A DNA stretch of 64,000 bases from an uncultured Clostridia bacterium (GTDB lineage Bacteria > Bacillota > Clostridia > Christensenellales > UBA1242), in assembly GCA_934754335.1 (NCBI GenBank), contig CAKVHY010000002.1:77309-141308 (forward strand), given 5' to 3'. This document shows, piece by piece, positions 16,730 through 24,871 of this stretch. The notes beneath the pieces are model-generated. The model searched no databases, was not told the DNA's origin, and saw only the letters and a list, made by a program, of their open reading frames with translations. Every line of letters begins with the position of its first letter. The stretch's first letter is position 1. The translations under genes were made by a program, and so were the position numbers.

Positions 16730-17896
16730 ATGAAAAAATTTGTAAATATTTTTTTATCTTTAATTTTAATAGTGGCTTGTTTGTTTCCTGCAAATCAGGT
16801 GTTTGCTGAGAACGAAAAGGAGTTTCAAAACTTTTCTTCCACAAGTTATGTTTTGCTAGATGCAAAGAGCGGAGAGATTTTAACAAGTTTTAATGAGAAT
16901 GAGAAGTTGCCTGTGGCAAGCATTTGTAAACTTATGACCACTCTTCTAACTTTAGAAGCCATTGATAACGGAACTTTAACTTTAGAAGACGAAGTTTTGG
17001 CTAGTGAGCATGCTTGTTCTGCTGAAGGAAGCCAAGCATTTCTAGATGCTGGTAGTAAATATAAGGTTAAGGACTTATTGAAAAGCGTTGTGGTTGCGTC
17101 TGCAAACGATAGTGCAATTGTTTTAGCGGAAGCAATTGGCGGAAGTGAAACTAAGTTCGTTGAAAAGATGAATAAAAGAGCAAGTGAACTTGGCATGACT
17201 AACACAGTTTATCAGAATGCAACGGGCTTAAACACTATTGATAGCCAACATAGTACAGCGTTAGACACTGCAAAGATTCTAAAGAAAGTTGAGCAGTATG
17301 ATGTTTATAATGAGTTCTGTAAAATTTGGATGGATAAATTGGTTCACCCAAGCGGAAGAGAAACCGAACTTGTAAACACAAATAGATTAATTAGATATTA
17401 TGATTATTGCAATGGTGGAAAAACTGGTTACACAGATGAAGCGGGTTATTGCTTAAGTAGTACTGCAGAAAAAGACGGATTAAGGCTTGTGGCTGTGGTT
17501 TTGAATTGTAAGGATTCGGCAAGCAGATTTAAAGAAAGCATGGAATTATATTCATATGGATTTGCCAATTTCGAAAACGCCAAGATTGTTGATTCAAATA
17601 TAAATATAGACAAAACTATAAAAGTTAATGGCGGAAAAGTTAACGATGTGGCAGTTCATCCGCTTCAAGATTTCTATGCCTTATCTAAGAAAGGTGAGAA
17701 AGCCAATTATGAAGTGAATTTCGAACTAGATAAAAATGTTAAAGCACCAAAAGATTTAAACTCGGTAGTTGGAAAATGTGTGGTAACTAAGAATGGGGTT
17801 GTGGTTCAAGAAATAGAACTTGGAATTACTGAAAAACTTGAAAAGCAAACATATAAAGACGTTTTAAGTAAAATTTTAGACGATTGGGCTTTATAA
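16730..17896 (+). CDS. D-alanyl-D-alanine carboxypeptidase, S11 family (DacF/PBP5-like, 388 aa)
   Basis: Removes the terminal D-Ala from peptidoglycan stem peptides outside the membrane. A cleavable signal peptide ends near VFA (residues 24-26). The three penicillin-binding motifs are intact: SICK (64-67, SxxK with the catalytic Ser), SAN (124-126) and KTG (231-233). A C-terminal beta domain (~290-380) of PBP5_C type follows. No clear C-terminal amphipathic anchor is obvious, although the end KDVLSKILDDWAL could form one. AGAAGGAG precedes the ATG. It belongs to the dac family found in several copies in spore-formers; I cannot say which paralogue this is. A strong terminator follows. Confidence 0.9.
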   Translation: MKKFVNIFLSLILIVACLFPANQVFAENEKEFQNFSSTSYVLLDAKSGEILTSFNENEKLPVASICKLMTTLLTLEAIDNGTLTLEDEVLASEHACSAEGSQAFLDAGSKYKVKDLLKSVVVASANDSAIVLAEAIGGSETKFVEKMNKRASELGMTNTVYQNATGLNTIDSQHSTALDTAKILKKVEQYDVYNEFCKIWMDKLVHPSGRETELVNTNRLIRYYDYCNGGKTGYTDEAGYCLSSTAEKDGLRLVAVVLNCKDSASRFKESMELYSYGFANFENAKIVDSNINIDKTIKVNGGKVNDVAVHPLQDFYALSKKGEKANYEVNFELDKNVKAPKDLNSVVGKCVVTKNGVVVQEIELGITEKLEKQTYKDVLSKILDDWAL

Positions 17897-17905
17897 AATA
17901 AAAAG

Positions 17906-17933
17906 GTTAAGATAAAACATCTTAACTTTTTTT
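17906..17933 (+). terminator. Rho-independent terminator after the carboxypeptidase gene
   Basis: An 8-bp stem GTTAAGAT/ATCTTAAC with a 5-nt loop and seven T. Confidence 0.88.
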
Positions 17934-18083
17934 AATTCTTTTTTAAAATTTACATAATTTGGAAATTGTTTGGAAAAGATAATAAAAATGGAAAAACATT
18001 TAGTGGATTTTAGAAAAAATGTTTTGTAAACTTGTCAACCTTTAAATTTAAGTTAAAAAAGCGATTAATTTAGATTAAAATGG

Positions 18084-18112
18084 TTGACAATAATTGCAAA
18101 ATTGTTTAAACT
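18084..18112 (+). promoter_or_regulatory. Sigma-A promoter for the large surface protein
   Basis: A perfect TTGACA at 18084-18089, a 17-bp spacer and TAAACT at 18107-18112. The same -35, spacing and -10 occur before uvrA. Leader length is about 43 nt, with AAGGAG before the ATG at 18162. Confidence 0.7.
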
Positions 18113-18161
18113 AAACCTGTTACAAATGTAATTGTAAATTTTAAGGAGAATTCTAACTATT

Positions 18162-21100
18162 ATGAAAGGCAAGACTACAAAAACTAAAACAAAATTTATA
18201 GTATCATTGTTGATGGCATTTGCGATGATTTTATCTCCTATCACATCACTATTCAATAATTTGGTTTGGGCTGCTGATGAAATTACTTCAGTTGATGGCC
18301 AAGAATTGAAAGTTGTTGGATATGAAGAAACTGTTGAATTTGATAGTGAATATTATCTTCCAACAGTTAATGGATATAATTTTAAAGATGCTGAATCTAA
18401 TGGTATTACTTATGAGGTTATTCAAAATAATCCTAATAAGAAATTGACTGAAACTGAAGATAAGTCTGGTATTTATCAATCAGCAGAAGCAGGCAATCCA
18501 TGGTGTTTTAAAGCAACATCTAAAAGAGGTTATGTGTTGAATATCTATGTTCAACAAACAGGTTCTGTTAAAACTCTTATCAAGAGTTTGAAAATTACTG
18601 TAAACACTTCTGATTATACAATTACTCCTGTTGCAAATTCTGAATTCGCAATTCCTGCTAAAATTCCTAGCAGTATTACTGAAGTAAAGATTCCTAGACC
18701 AGTTGTTAAGGTTGAAGGTGAAGAAATTGAAACAGCAGATTATAATAATCTAAAGGTTATGGTAAATAATAGCCCTGCAACTTATGATTCAGAGGCTGGT
18801 TGCTATAAATATAGCGGACTTAGTGCTGGAAAATATGATATTGTTTATATCTATTCAGTAAACGGCGTTGAATTAAAGAGAGTGGATTATCAAAGTTTCA
18901 CTGTTGTTGATGCAAAAAATTATAACCTAGATGATTTGAAATTGAATGTTGAATTTTCAGGCGAAAAACCAACCACTGCTTCAATCGGAAAGGCTATAGA
19001 GTTGCCATCTGCTGTGGCTAAAGATCAAAATGGTGACACAATCAATGCTTATATTGAAGTTAAGATTAAAAACGAAACTCATAATGTTGATTGTACTGCA
19101 GATTTCGATAAAGAAACATTTAAATTTACTCCATCTTTAACAGGAACTTATAAGGTTACTTATCAAGCAAAAATCGCTTTATTTGGCGAAAAAGCAGTAA
19201 GTGACATTGCTAAAGGCGAGTTCGTTATTGCAAACGTTAAAGATGATATCGCTCCAACTCCATTAGCAGTTAAAGATTACACTCTAACAGAGAATAAAAT
19301 CACTGCTATTGATGGTGTTGCAGTTGAATCAGGTGCAACTGAAGAAGCAATCTTGGAAGCACTTGGTGACGAAAAAGCAAGAGTTGCTAATATCGTTGTA
19401 ATTCCAAACGGACAAGAAAAAGTTGTTATGGAAAACTTTTTACCAGCAATCTATGCTTCAGATAATGCAAGCAAAGGTTATGGCTCATTCGAATTAACAA
19501 GAAAATGGAGAAAGAGTTCTGCAGGTAATAGTAATGTTGGTACAACTGCTTGGAGTACTGAACTTAAGAAAGTTGAAGCAGGTGAATATGGTGAAGGCGT
19601 TTATGCAAATAACGAATCAGCATCAGTTATCTTCTCTTCAACAGGAACTTACACATTTGCTTATGTTGCTAAGGACGAAAAAGGCCTAGAAACAAGCAAA
19701 ACTTACTTCACAGTTAAAGTTATCAAAGAAAGTGAACTTGGTGATTATAAAATTAAGCCAGACCTAAAAGTTGGTAATATTGTTACTGAAATTTATGAAA
19801 ATCAAACATTATCTTTTGCAAAACCTGTTGCAACTGATAAAAATGCAACTAAATTAGATTCAAATATTGATGTTGTAACTAAATTGGAAGTTTATGCCAC
19901 TGGCGAAACAGATGCAGTTAAAACATTAGATATGGAAGAATATTTTAATGAAAAAACTGAAAAGTATGAAATCAAAGTTAGTGCAATTAAAGCATTAAGC
20001 GAATTAACTGGCAAGACTTTAGATTCATTAAAATTGGTTGTTGAGGCTCATAATGATATTTATAACCAAACAAACTTAGAGTCCGCTAATAGAGAAGAAG
20101 CATTAAATAGAATTGAAAAAGAAATTAAAGTTTTAGCAATAAATGATACAAATGCTCCTGAATTTGCTTACGAAGAAGGTAGTTTGGGTGCTGGTTTAGT
20201 TGCTGTAAACGAAAATCTAAGCGGAAAAACTCTTCAAGATAATGGCTTAATTGCAGGAACAAATGAATATCCATTTGCTCAAGGTTCTGTAATTACTCTT
20301 CCAGCAGTTAATTTCACAGATAAAGATAAAAATACAACTGTTTCTATTAACATTGTTAATGAAAACGGAAACCCTATTTATCTACTTTCAGACGTAGATA
20401 CAAATAAAACAAAAACTGTTACAAGAACTAAAGTTGGCGATGATTATAAATTAGTTGTTAAAGATGCTAAGTTCGAAGCAACATTTGGTGGTTTATACAC
20501 AGTAACTTATACTGCTAAAGATCACTATGGTAATATCACAACAAAAGCATTCGGTATTAGAGTTGATGGAAGCGAAGTTCCTTCAATTATCGTTGCTGAT
20601 TTCCCACAAACTGCAGGAATTAATGAATATTTTGAGTATCCTGAACTATCACTTAGTGATGGAACTAAATTAAATTCAGAAAATGCAACTATCACATTGT
20701 TCCCAGCAGAAGGTTTTGCAGGTGATGAAAGTGCTAGCGGATTTACTCCTGATGTTACAGGAACTTATGTAATTGAATATAAATGGGGAACTGATAATGT
20801 TCAAAAGTTCTTCCTTGAAGTTCAAGATGAAATTGCTCCAGTAATTGAAGAGGACTATAGCATTGGTTACTTTGAAACTCATAAGTTTGAAAAGAAATTC
20901 TCATACACTAAAGGCGAAGAAAATATTATCTACGTTCCTATGTTTGCAGTAAGCGATCAAAATGGCAACATGAAGGAAGAATATGCAACTATTAAGATCA
21001 CAGATCCAAATGGTGCAACTGTAACTCCTACTAAATTAACTGATCAATCTGCTTACACATTCGTTGCTCAAGAAGGAACTTATACTGTAACTTACTCTGC

Positions 21101-21647
21101 TAAAGATAAAGCAGGTAACTCAGCAGAACCAGTTTCATTCAAAATTGAAGTTGGTAACTGTAATTATCCAGTAATCTCTTGGAAGAATAGCGATAGCATT
21201 CCTTCAACTGCGTCTCTTGGAAAATTCACAATCCCATTTGCTGATTTAATTATCACAGATGAAGATGCGTCAACTAACGGTGATACAAGCGAAGCATTAA
21301 AAGCCTTAATGGAAAGTTCATCTGATGCCTTCACTTTAGTTGGACCAGATGGAAAAACTGTTGAAAATATTTATGATGGCGAAGGTAAAGGTTGGGTTTA
21401 TGACTTAACTCAAACTGGTGATTATAAATTAACAGTAGTTGTTAGAGATAATGCAAATCATAAAACAACTAAAACTTACACAATTAACGTTCCAGCAGAA
21501 TCAAAAGAAAACACTACTAATATTTCTAACACAGTTGGAACAGTATTGATTGTACTTTCTATTGTAATCTTGGGTGGAGTTGTTGTTTACTTCTTATTCT
21601 CAACTAAGAAAGCACCTGCTTCAAACAAAAAAGCAAAAAGAAAATAA
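18162..21647 (+). CDS. Large secreted protein with Ig-like repeats and C-terminal membrane anchor (1161 aa)
   Basis: The N-terminus is a classical signal peptide: a KGKTTKTKTK basic stretch, then a hydrophobic core to a WAAD cleavage region near residue 37. The body contains repeated beta-sandwich-like units ending in phrases such as GTYKVTYQAKI, GTYTFAYVAKD, GLYTVTYTAKD, GTYTVTYSAKDKAGN and GDYKLTVVVRDNANH. These are typical of bacterial Ig-like/DUF5011-type domains. The C-terminus has one transmembrane helix (~1127-1147) and a Lys/Arg-rich tail without LPXTG, so it should be membrane-anchored and face outward. Codon choice is more uniform (GCT, GTT, GAA, ACT) than in neighbouring genes, as in ppdK and dnaK, which suggests high expression. 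An S-layer-like or major surface role is inference. Confidence 0.85.
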   Translation: MKGKTTKTKTKFIVSLLMAFAMILSPITSLFNNLVWAADEITSVDGQELKVVGYEETVEFDSEYYLPTVNGYNFKDAESNGITYEVIQNNPNKKLTETEDKSGIYQSAEAGNPWCFKATSKRGYVLNIYVQQTGSVKTLIKSLKITVNTSDYTITPVANSEFAIPAKIPSSITEVKIPRPVVKVEGEEIETADYNNLKVMVNNSPATYDSEAGCYKYSGLSAGKYDIVYIYSVNGVELKRVDYQSFTVVDAKNYNLDDLKLNVEFSGEKPTTASIGKAIELPSAVAKDQNGDTINAYIEVKIKNETHNVDCTADFDKETFKFTPSLTGTYKVTYQAKIALFGEKAVSDIAKGEFVIANVKDDIAPTPLAVKDYTLTENKITAIDGVAVESGATEEAILEALGDEKARVANIVVIPNGQEKVVMENFLPAIYASDNASKGYGSFELTRKWRKSSAGNSNVGTTAWSTELKKVEAGEYGEGVYANNESASVIFSSTGTYTFAYVAKDEKGLETSKTYFTVKVIKESELGDYKIKPDLKVGNIVTEIYENQTLSFAKPVATDKNATKLDSNIDVVTKLEVYATGETDAVKTLDMEEYFNEKTEKYEIKVSAIKALSELTGKTLDSLKLVVEAHNDIYNQTNLESANREEALNRIEKEIKVLAINDTNAPEFAYEEGSLGAGLVAVNENLSGKTLQDNGLIAGTNEYPFAQGSVITLPAVNFTDKDKNTTVSINIVNENGNPIYLLSDVDTNKTKTVTRTKVGDDYKLVVKDAKFEATFGGLYTVTYTAKDHYGNITTKAFGIRVDGSEVPSIIVADFPQTAGINEYFEYPELSLSDGTKLNSENATITLFPAEGFAGDESASGFTPDVTGTYVIEYKWGTDNVQKFFLEVQDEIAPVIEEDYSIGYFETHKFEKKFSYTKGEENIIYVPMFAVSDQNGNMKEEYATIKITDPNGATVTPTKLTDQSAYTFVAQEGTYTVTYSAKDKAGNSAEPVSFKIEVGNCNYPVISWKNSDSIPSTASLGKFTIPFADLIITDEDASTNGDTSEALKALMESSSDAFTLVGPDGKTVENIYDGEGKGWVYDLTQTGDYKLTVVVRDNANHKTTKTYTINVPAESKENTTNISNTVGTVLIVLSIVILGGVVVYFLFSTKKAPASNKKAKRK

Positions 21648-21661
21648 CCCTTAAAATTTAG

Positions 21662-21690
21662 AAGAACCGATATTATTCGGTTCTTTTTTA
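21662..21690 (+). terminator. Rho-independent terminator after the surface-protein gene
   Basis: An 8-bp stem AGAACCGA/TCGGTTCT with a TATTAT loop and a following T-run. Confidence 0.9.
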
Positions 21691-21746
21691 TCTTTAAAGA
21701 CTTGTTTAAAAGTTTGTTAATATGTAAACAATAATATTAAATATTT

Positions 21747-21775
21747 TTTACTTTTTATATGTTTTATGCTAAAAT
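21747..21775 (+). promoter_or_regulatory. Extended -10 promoter before the small membrane-protein pair
   Basis: TTTACT at 21747-21752, a 17-bp spacer and TAAAAT at 21770-21775 with TGC directly before it. The first ATG of the open frame (21766) lies inside this -10, which argues for the downstream start at 21793. Confidence 0.6.
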
Positions 21776-21792
21776 GGAGTATAGGTGAAAAT

Positions 21793-22152
21793 ATGCTTGA
21801 TAAATTAAATTCTAAATTGCTAAAAGTGTTAAACGAGCAATGCATTGGTGCTAATTATAAGGTTTTGGAAATTAGCGACATATTAATAAAAATGAAGAAA
21901 TTCAAATTAGATGAAGAAGGATTGAAGAAAAACCTTGAGTTTTTGCAAGAAAGAAACTTCGTTGATTTAAAATACTTTGATGAAAATGAGATTTGTTTAA
22001 GTATTTTGCCTAAGGGCAGAGTACATAATGAAGAAGTGGAAGAAGAGAAAAGGGAGAAGATTGATTATTATAAATTGGCTATAATTTCCAGTTTGGGTTC
22101 TGCAATATTTGCGTTTCTTGGCGGATTTTTAGCATTTATATTATTAAAATAA
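21793..22152 (+). CDS. Small winged-helix-like protein with C-terminal membrane helix (119 aa)
   Basis: I do not recognise a named family. ATG at 21793 is preferred to 21766 because AGGTGA lies 5 nt before it and the upstream ATG overlaps the promoter. Residues ~1-75 look like a winged helix (a three-helix start, EISDILIKMKKF, EGLKKNLEFLQERNFV, then a short beta wing ICLSILPKG). A Glu/Lys-rich hinge follows, and the C-terminus is one transmembrane helix (~98-118). It lies nine bases before a second protein of the same architecture. It could be a membrane-tethered DNA-binding or sensing protein, but this is inference. Confidence 0.65.
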   Translation: MLDKLNSKLLKVLNEQCIGANYKVLEISDILIKMKKFKLDEEGLKKNLEFLQERNFVDLKYFDENEICLSILPKGRVHNEEVEEEKREKIDYYKLAIISSLGSAIFAFLGGFLAFILLK

Positions 22153-22161
22153 GGGTTTAAG

Positions 22162-22521
22162 ATGTTATCTAAAAAAGAAAGAGTTGTAATGCAATATATT
22201 TATTCGCTCTGTCAGAAAAAGGGAAGTTGTTTGCTTTCCAGTTCTGATATTTCTTCCGCTGTTGCTGAAACGATTGATTTAAGCCTATATGAAGTTGATG
22301 AAATTATAAGCAATTTAGTGCTTGAAAGTTATATAACCGCTGTTAATAGTGATAAAAATGGCAGGCCAGTTTACTGTATTTCACTTAATTCAAAAGGTGC
22401 GTCTTTTGAAAGAGATAGGAAGAACCAAAAGAAAGCGGTTATTAAGATAGTGATAAGAACAATATTGGTTGCGTGCTTGTCTTTCGCGGTAACTTGTATT
22501 TTAAAAGCCATCTTTTCATAA
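22162..22521 (+). CDS. Second small winged-helix-like protein with C-terminal membrane helix (119 aa)
   Basis: It has the same plan as its upstream neighbour though the sequences differ. The N-terminal ~75 residues have winged-helix features (KKERVVMQYIYSLCQKKG, SSSDISSAVAE, YEVDEIISNLVLESYI, then VYCISLNSKG as the wing). A basic segment RDRKNQKKAVIK and a hydrophobic C-terminal helix follow. It is probably cotranscribed with 21793-22152, and uvrB starts 38 nt after its stop. A stem of 7-8 bp overlaps its 3' end (22503-22535) but has a poor T-run, so read-through to uvrB is likely. No function can be assigned. Confidence 0.65.
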   Translation: MLSKKERVVMQYIYSLCQKKGSCLLSSSDISSAVAETIDLSLYEVDEIISNLVLESYITAVNSDKNGRPVYCISLNSKGASFERDRKNQKKAVIKIVIRTILVACLSFAVTCILKAIFS

Positions 22522-22558
22522 AATAGAGTGGCTTTATTTTAATTGAAAAGGTATATTA

Positions 22559-24529
22559 ATGGAAAAAGAGAAAAGAAAATTTGAATTAGTTAGTAAATAT
22601 AAGCCAACTGGTGACCAACCAACTGCAATTAATGGAATTGTGGAAGGTATTAAAGATGGTTTAAGATATCAAACGATTTTGGGTGTTACTGGTAGTGGTA
22701 AAACTTTTACTATGGCTAATATTATAAATAAACTTAATAGACCAGCCCTAGTTATTGCACATAACAAAACTTTGGCGGGGCAACTTTGCAACGAGTTTAG
22801 AGAGTTTTTTCCAAATAATAGAGTGGAATACTTTGTAAGTTATTATGATTATTATCAACCCGAAGCCTACATGGTTTCCAGCGATACTTATATTGAAAAA
22901 GATATGAGTATTAATGATGAAATAGATAAGTTAAGGCATTCTGCCACTTGTTCGCTTTTTGAAAGAAATGATGTTATAGTTGTTGCCAGTGTTTCTTGTA
23001 TTTATGGCTTAGGTGCACCTGAAAATTATTCAAGCATGTGTCTGTCCTTAAGGCCAAACGATGAGATTGAAAAAAATGCGGTTATAAAGCAATTAATAAA
23101 TCTTCAATATCAGCGAAACGAAATGGAATTTAAGCGTGGATCATTCAGGTCAAAAGGTGATATTTTAGATATTATTCCGCCAAACAAGAGTGAAACAGGC
23201 ATAAGGATTGAGTTTTTTGGTGACACAATTGAAAGCATTAGTGAGATAGAAGTTTTGACTGGCAAAAAACTTAACTCACTTGAACATTGTTTCTTATTGC
23301 CAGCCACACACTATGCGATAGATTCTAGCAAGATGGAAGAAGTTTTTGAGCAGATTAAGCATGATTGCTTGGTCAGACAAAAGGAATTTGAATCTCAAGG
23401 TAAACTTATTGAAGCACAAAGAATAAAAGAAAGAGTTTTCTATGACTTAGAGATGATGAAAGAAGTTGGTTATTGTTCGGGCATAGAAAATTACTCAAGA
23501 TATTTTGATGGCAGAAAAGCGGGTGAACCGCCTTACACTTTGCTTGATTACTTTCCAAAAGATTTTGTTGTGTTTATAGATGAAAGTCATATAACAATTC
23601 CGCAAATTAGGGGAATGTTTGCAGGTGATTTGGCTAGAAAAACAAACTTAGTTGATTATGGATTTAGATTGCCGGCGGCCTATGATAATAGACCTTTAAA
23701 TTTTTCTGAGTTTGAAGGGAAGATAAATCAGGCAGTGTTTGTTTCCGCCACGCCGGGCAAATGGGAGTTAGATAATAGCGACAATGTGGTTGAACAAATC
23801 ATAAGACCAACTGGCTTGCTAGATCCAAAAGTTGAAATCAGACCTATCAAAAATCAGATTGACGATTTGATTGGCGAGATTTATAGTACTATTGAAAACG
23901 ATGGACGAGTTTTAGTTACAACTTTAACTAAGAAAATGGCTGAAAGTTTGACGGATTATCTTGGCGAACGTGGAATAAAGGTTAGATATTTGCATTCAGA
24001 TATTGATACTCTTGATAGAATGAATATTATAAACTCTCTAAGAGCCAAGGAATTTGATGTGTTAATTGGAATTAACTTGCTAAGAGAAGGTTTAGATATA
24101 CCTGAAGTGAAATTAGTGGCAATCCTTGATGCTGATAAAGAAGGATTCCTTAGAAGCGAATGGGCATTAATCCAAACTATCGGAAGGGCGAGCAGAAATA
24201 GTGAAAGTAAAGTTATTTTGTATGCGGACGTTATGACTGATGCCATTAAAAAAGCGGTTAGTGAAACTGAAAGAAGAAGAAATATTCAGATGAAATATAA
24301 CGAAGAGCATCATATAACACCAACCACAATTATAAAACCTATCAAAAACACCCTAGAAATAACTAAGAAAGCAAAAACTGAAAAGAAAAAGAAGTTAACA
24401 AAGGCTGAAACGTTGGCTGAAATTGATAGGCTTGAAACATTAATGAAGATATCTGCTGAAGAATTAGATTTTGAAGTTGCTATCAAATTTAGAGAAGAAA
24501 TAAAGAAATTAAAAGAAAATATAAAATAA
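22559..24529 (+). CDS. uvrB: Excinuclease ABC subunit UvrB (656 aa)
   Basis: The damage-verifying helicase-like subunit of nucleotide excision repair. It has the Walker A motif GVTGSGKT (~residue 41), the beta-hairpin region VEYFVSYYDYYQPEAY (~residue 90), VFIDESH as the DEAD-like box (~residue 340), FVSATPG, the helicase C region (RALVTTLTKKMAE-type) and the LREGLDIPEV segment. The C-terminal UvrBC-interaction domain (AEELDFEVAIKFREEIKKLK) is intact. Length is typical. It is preceded by two small membrane proteins. uvrA follows after 342 bp with its own promoter, so the two genes are adjacent but not one tight operon. Confidence 0.97.
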   Translation: MEKEKRKFELVSKYKPTGDQPTAINGIVEGIKDGLRYQTILGVTGSGKTFTMANIINKLNRPALVIAHNKTLAGQLCNEFREFFPNNRVEYFVSYYDYYQPEAYMVSSDTYIEKDMSINDEIDKLRHSATCSLFERNDVIVVASVSCIYGLGAPENYSSMCLSLRPNDEIEKNAVIKQLINLQYQRNEMEFKRGSFRSKGDILDIIPPNKSETGIRIEFFGDTIESISEIEVLTGKKLNSLEHCFLLPATHYAIDSSKMEEVFEQIKHDCLVRQKEFESQGKLIEAQRIKERVFYDLEMMKEVGYCSGIENYSRYFDGRKAGEPPYTLLDYFPKDFVVFIDESHITIPQIRGMFAGDLARKTNLVDYGFRLPAAYDNRPLNFSEFEGKINQAVFVSATPGKWELDNSDNVVEQIIRPTGLLDPKVEIRPIKNQIDDLIGEIYSTIENDGRVLVTTLTKKMAESLTDYLGERGIKVRYLHSDIDTLDRMNIINSLRAKEFDVLIGINLLREGLDIPEVKLVAILDADKEGFLRSEWALIQTIGRASRNSESKVILYADVMTDAIKKAVSETERRRNIQMKYNEEHHITPTTIIKPIKNTLEITKKAKTEKKKKLTKAETLAEIDRLETLMKISAEELDFEVAIKFREEIKKLKENIK

Positions 24530-24551
24530 TATTTATTTAATAAATTGAATA

Positions 24552-24578
24552 ATTATACACAAGCGTGTTTTGTATAAT
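24552..24578. repeat. Nested palindrome downstream of uvrB
   Basis: 8-bp arms ATTATACA/TGTATAAT surround a core that itself contains ACAC-AAGC-GTGT. No T-run follows. It could be an operator or cruciform-forming site; no factor is assigned. Confidence 0.5.
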
Positions 24579-24618
24579 ATTCATATTTCGATATTTTTAT
24601 AATCTATAAATTAAAAAT

Positions 24619-24648
24619 AAAATCACTTTAAAAATAGTAGGTGATTTT
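24619..24648 (+). terminator. Probable terminator of the uvrB transcript
   Basis: An 8-bp stem AAAATCAC/GTGATTTT with a 14-nt loop, followed by ATTTTTTG. It lies ~90 nt after the uvrB stop. Confidence 0.55.
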
Positions 24649-24871
24649 ATTTTTTGTTTGTTCATAAAGCGAGTTTCTAAATGAACTAAATATTATAATC
24701 TGATTTCTAGAAAATAAATGTTTATGTATAAATATTCGTTGTTATAATAGTGACTAGAATAATAAATATTCAAAAAATTGTTTTTGAATATTAAAATAAT
24801 TATTGACAAGAATTATAATTAAGGGTAAACTATTATAGATTAGAACAAAGTTTTCAAATAAGAAGGGAAAA
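24649..24871 (+). other. Upstream region of uvrA with a long palindrome
   Basis: Together with the preceding ~120 bases this makes the 342-bp uvrB-uvrA gap. It holds a 12-bp perfect inverted repeat AATATTCAAAAA/TTTTTGAATATT at 24765-24792 (4-nt spacer), 10 bp upstream of the uvrA -35. No gene is apparent. AGAAGGG supplies the ribosome binding site. Confidence 0.6.
24803..24831 (+). promoter_or_regulatory. uvrA: Sigma-A promoter for uvrA
   Basis: TTGACA at 24803-24808, a 17-bp spacer and TAAACT at 24826-24831. A GAACAAAGTTTTC sequence at 24843-24855 is only vaguely LexA-like and is not called. Confidence 0.72.

Noticed and set aside
22503..22535. Hairpin overlapping the end of the 22162 gene as a terminator before uvrB
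   Set aside because: The stem is short with a large, poorly paired interior and only a weak T-run; not listed as a confident terminator.
24843..24855. GAACAAAGTTTTC as a LexA/SOS box before uvrA
   Set aside because: The half-sites are not symmetric in the LexA pattern; it is too weak to call without knowing this organism's LexA motif.
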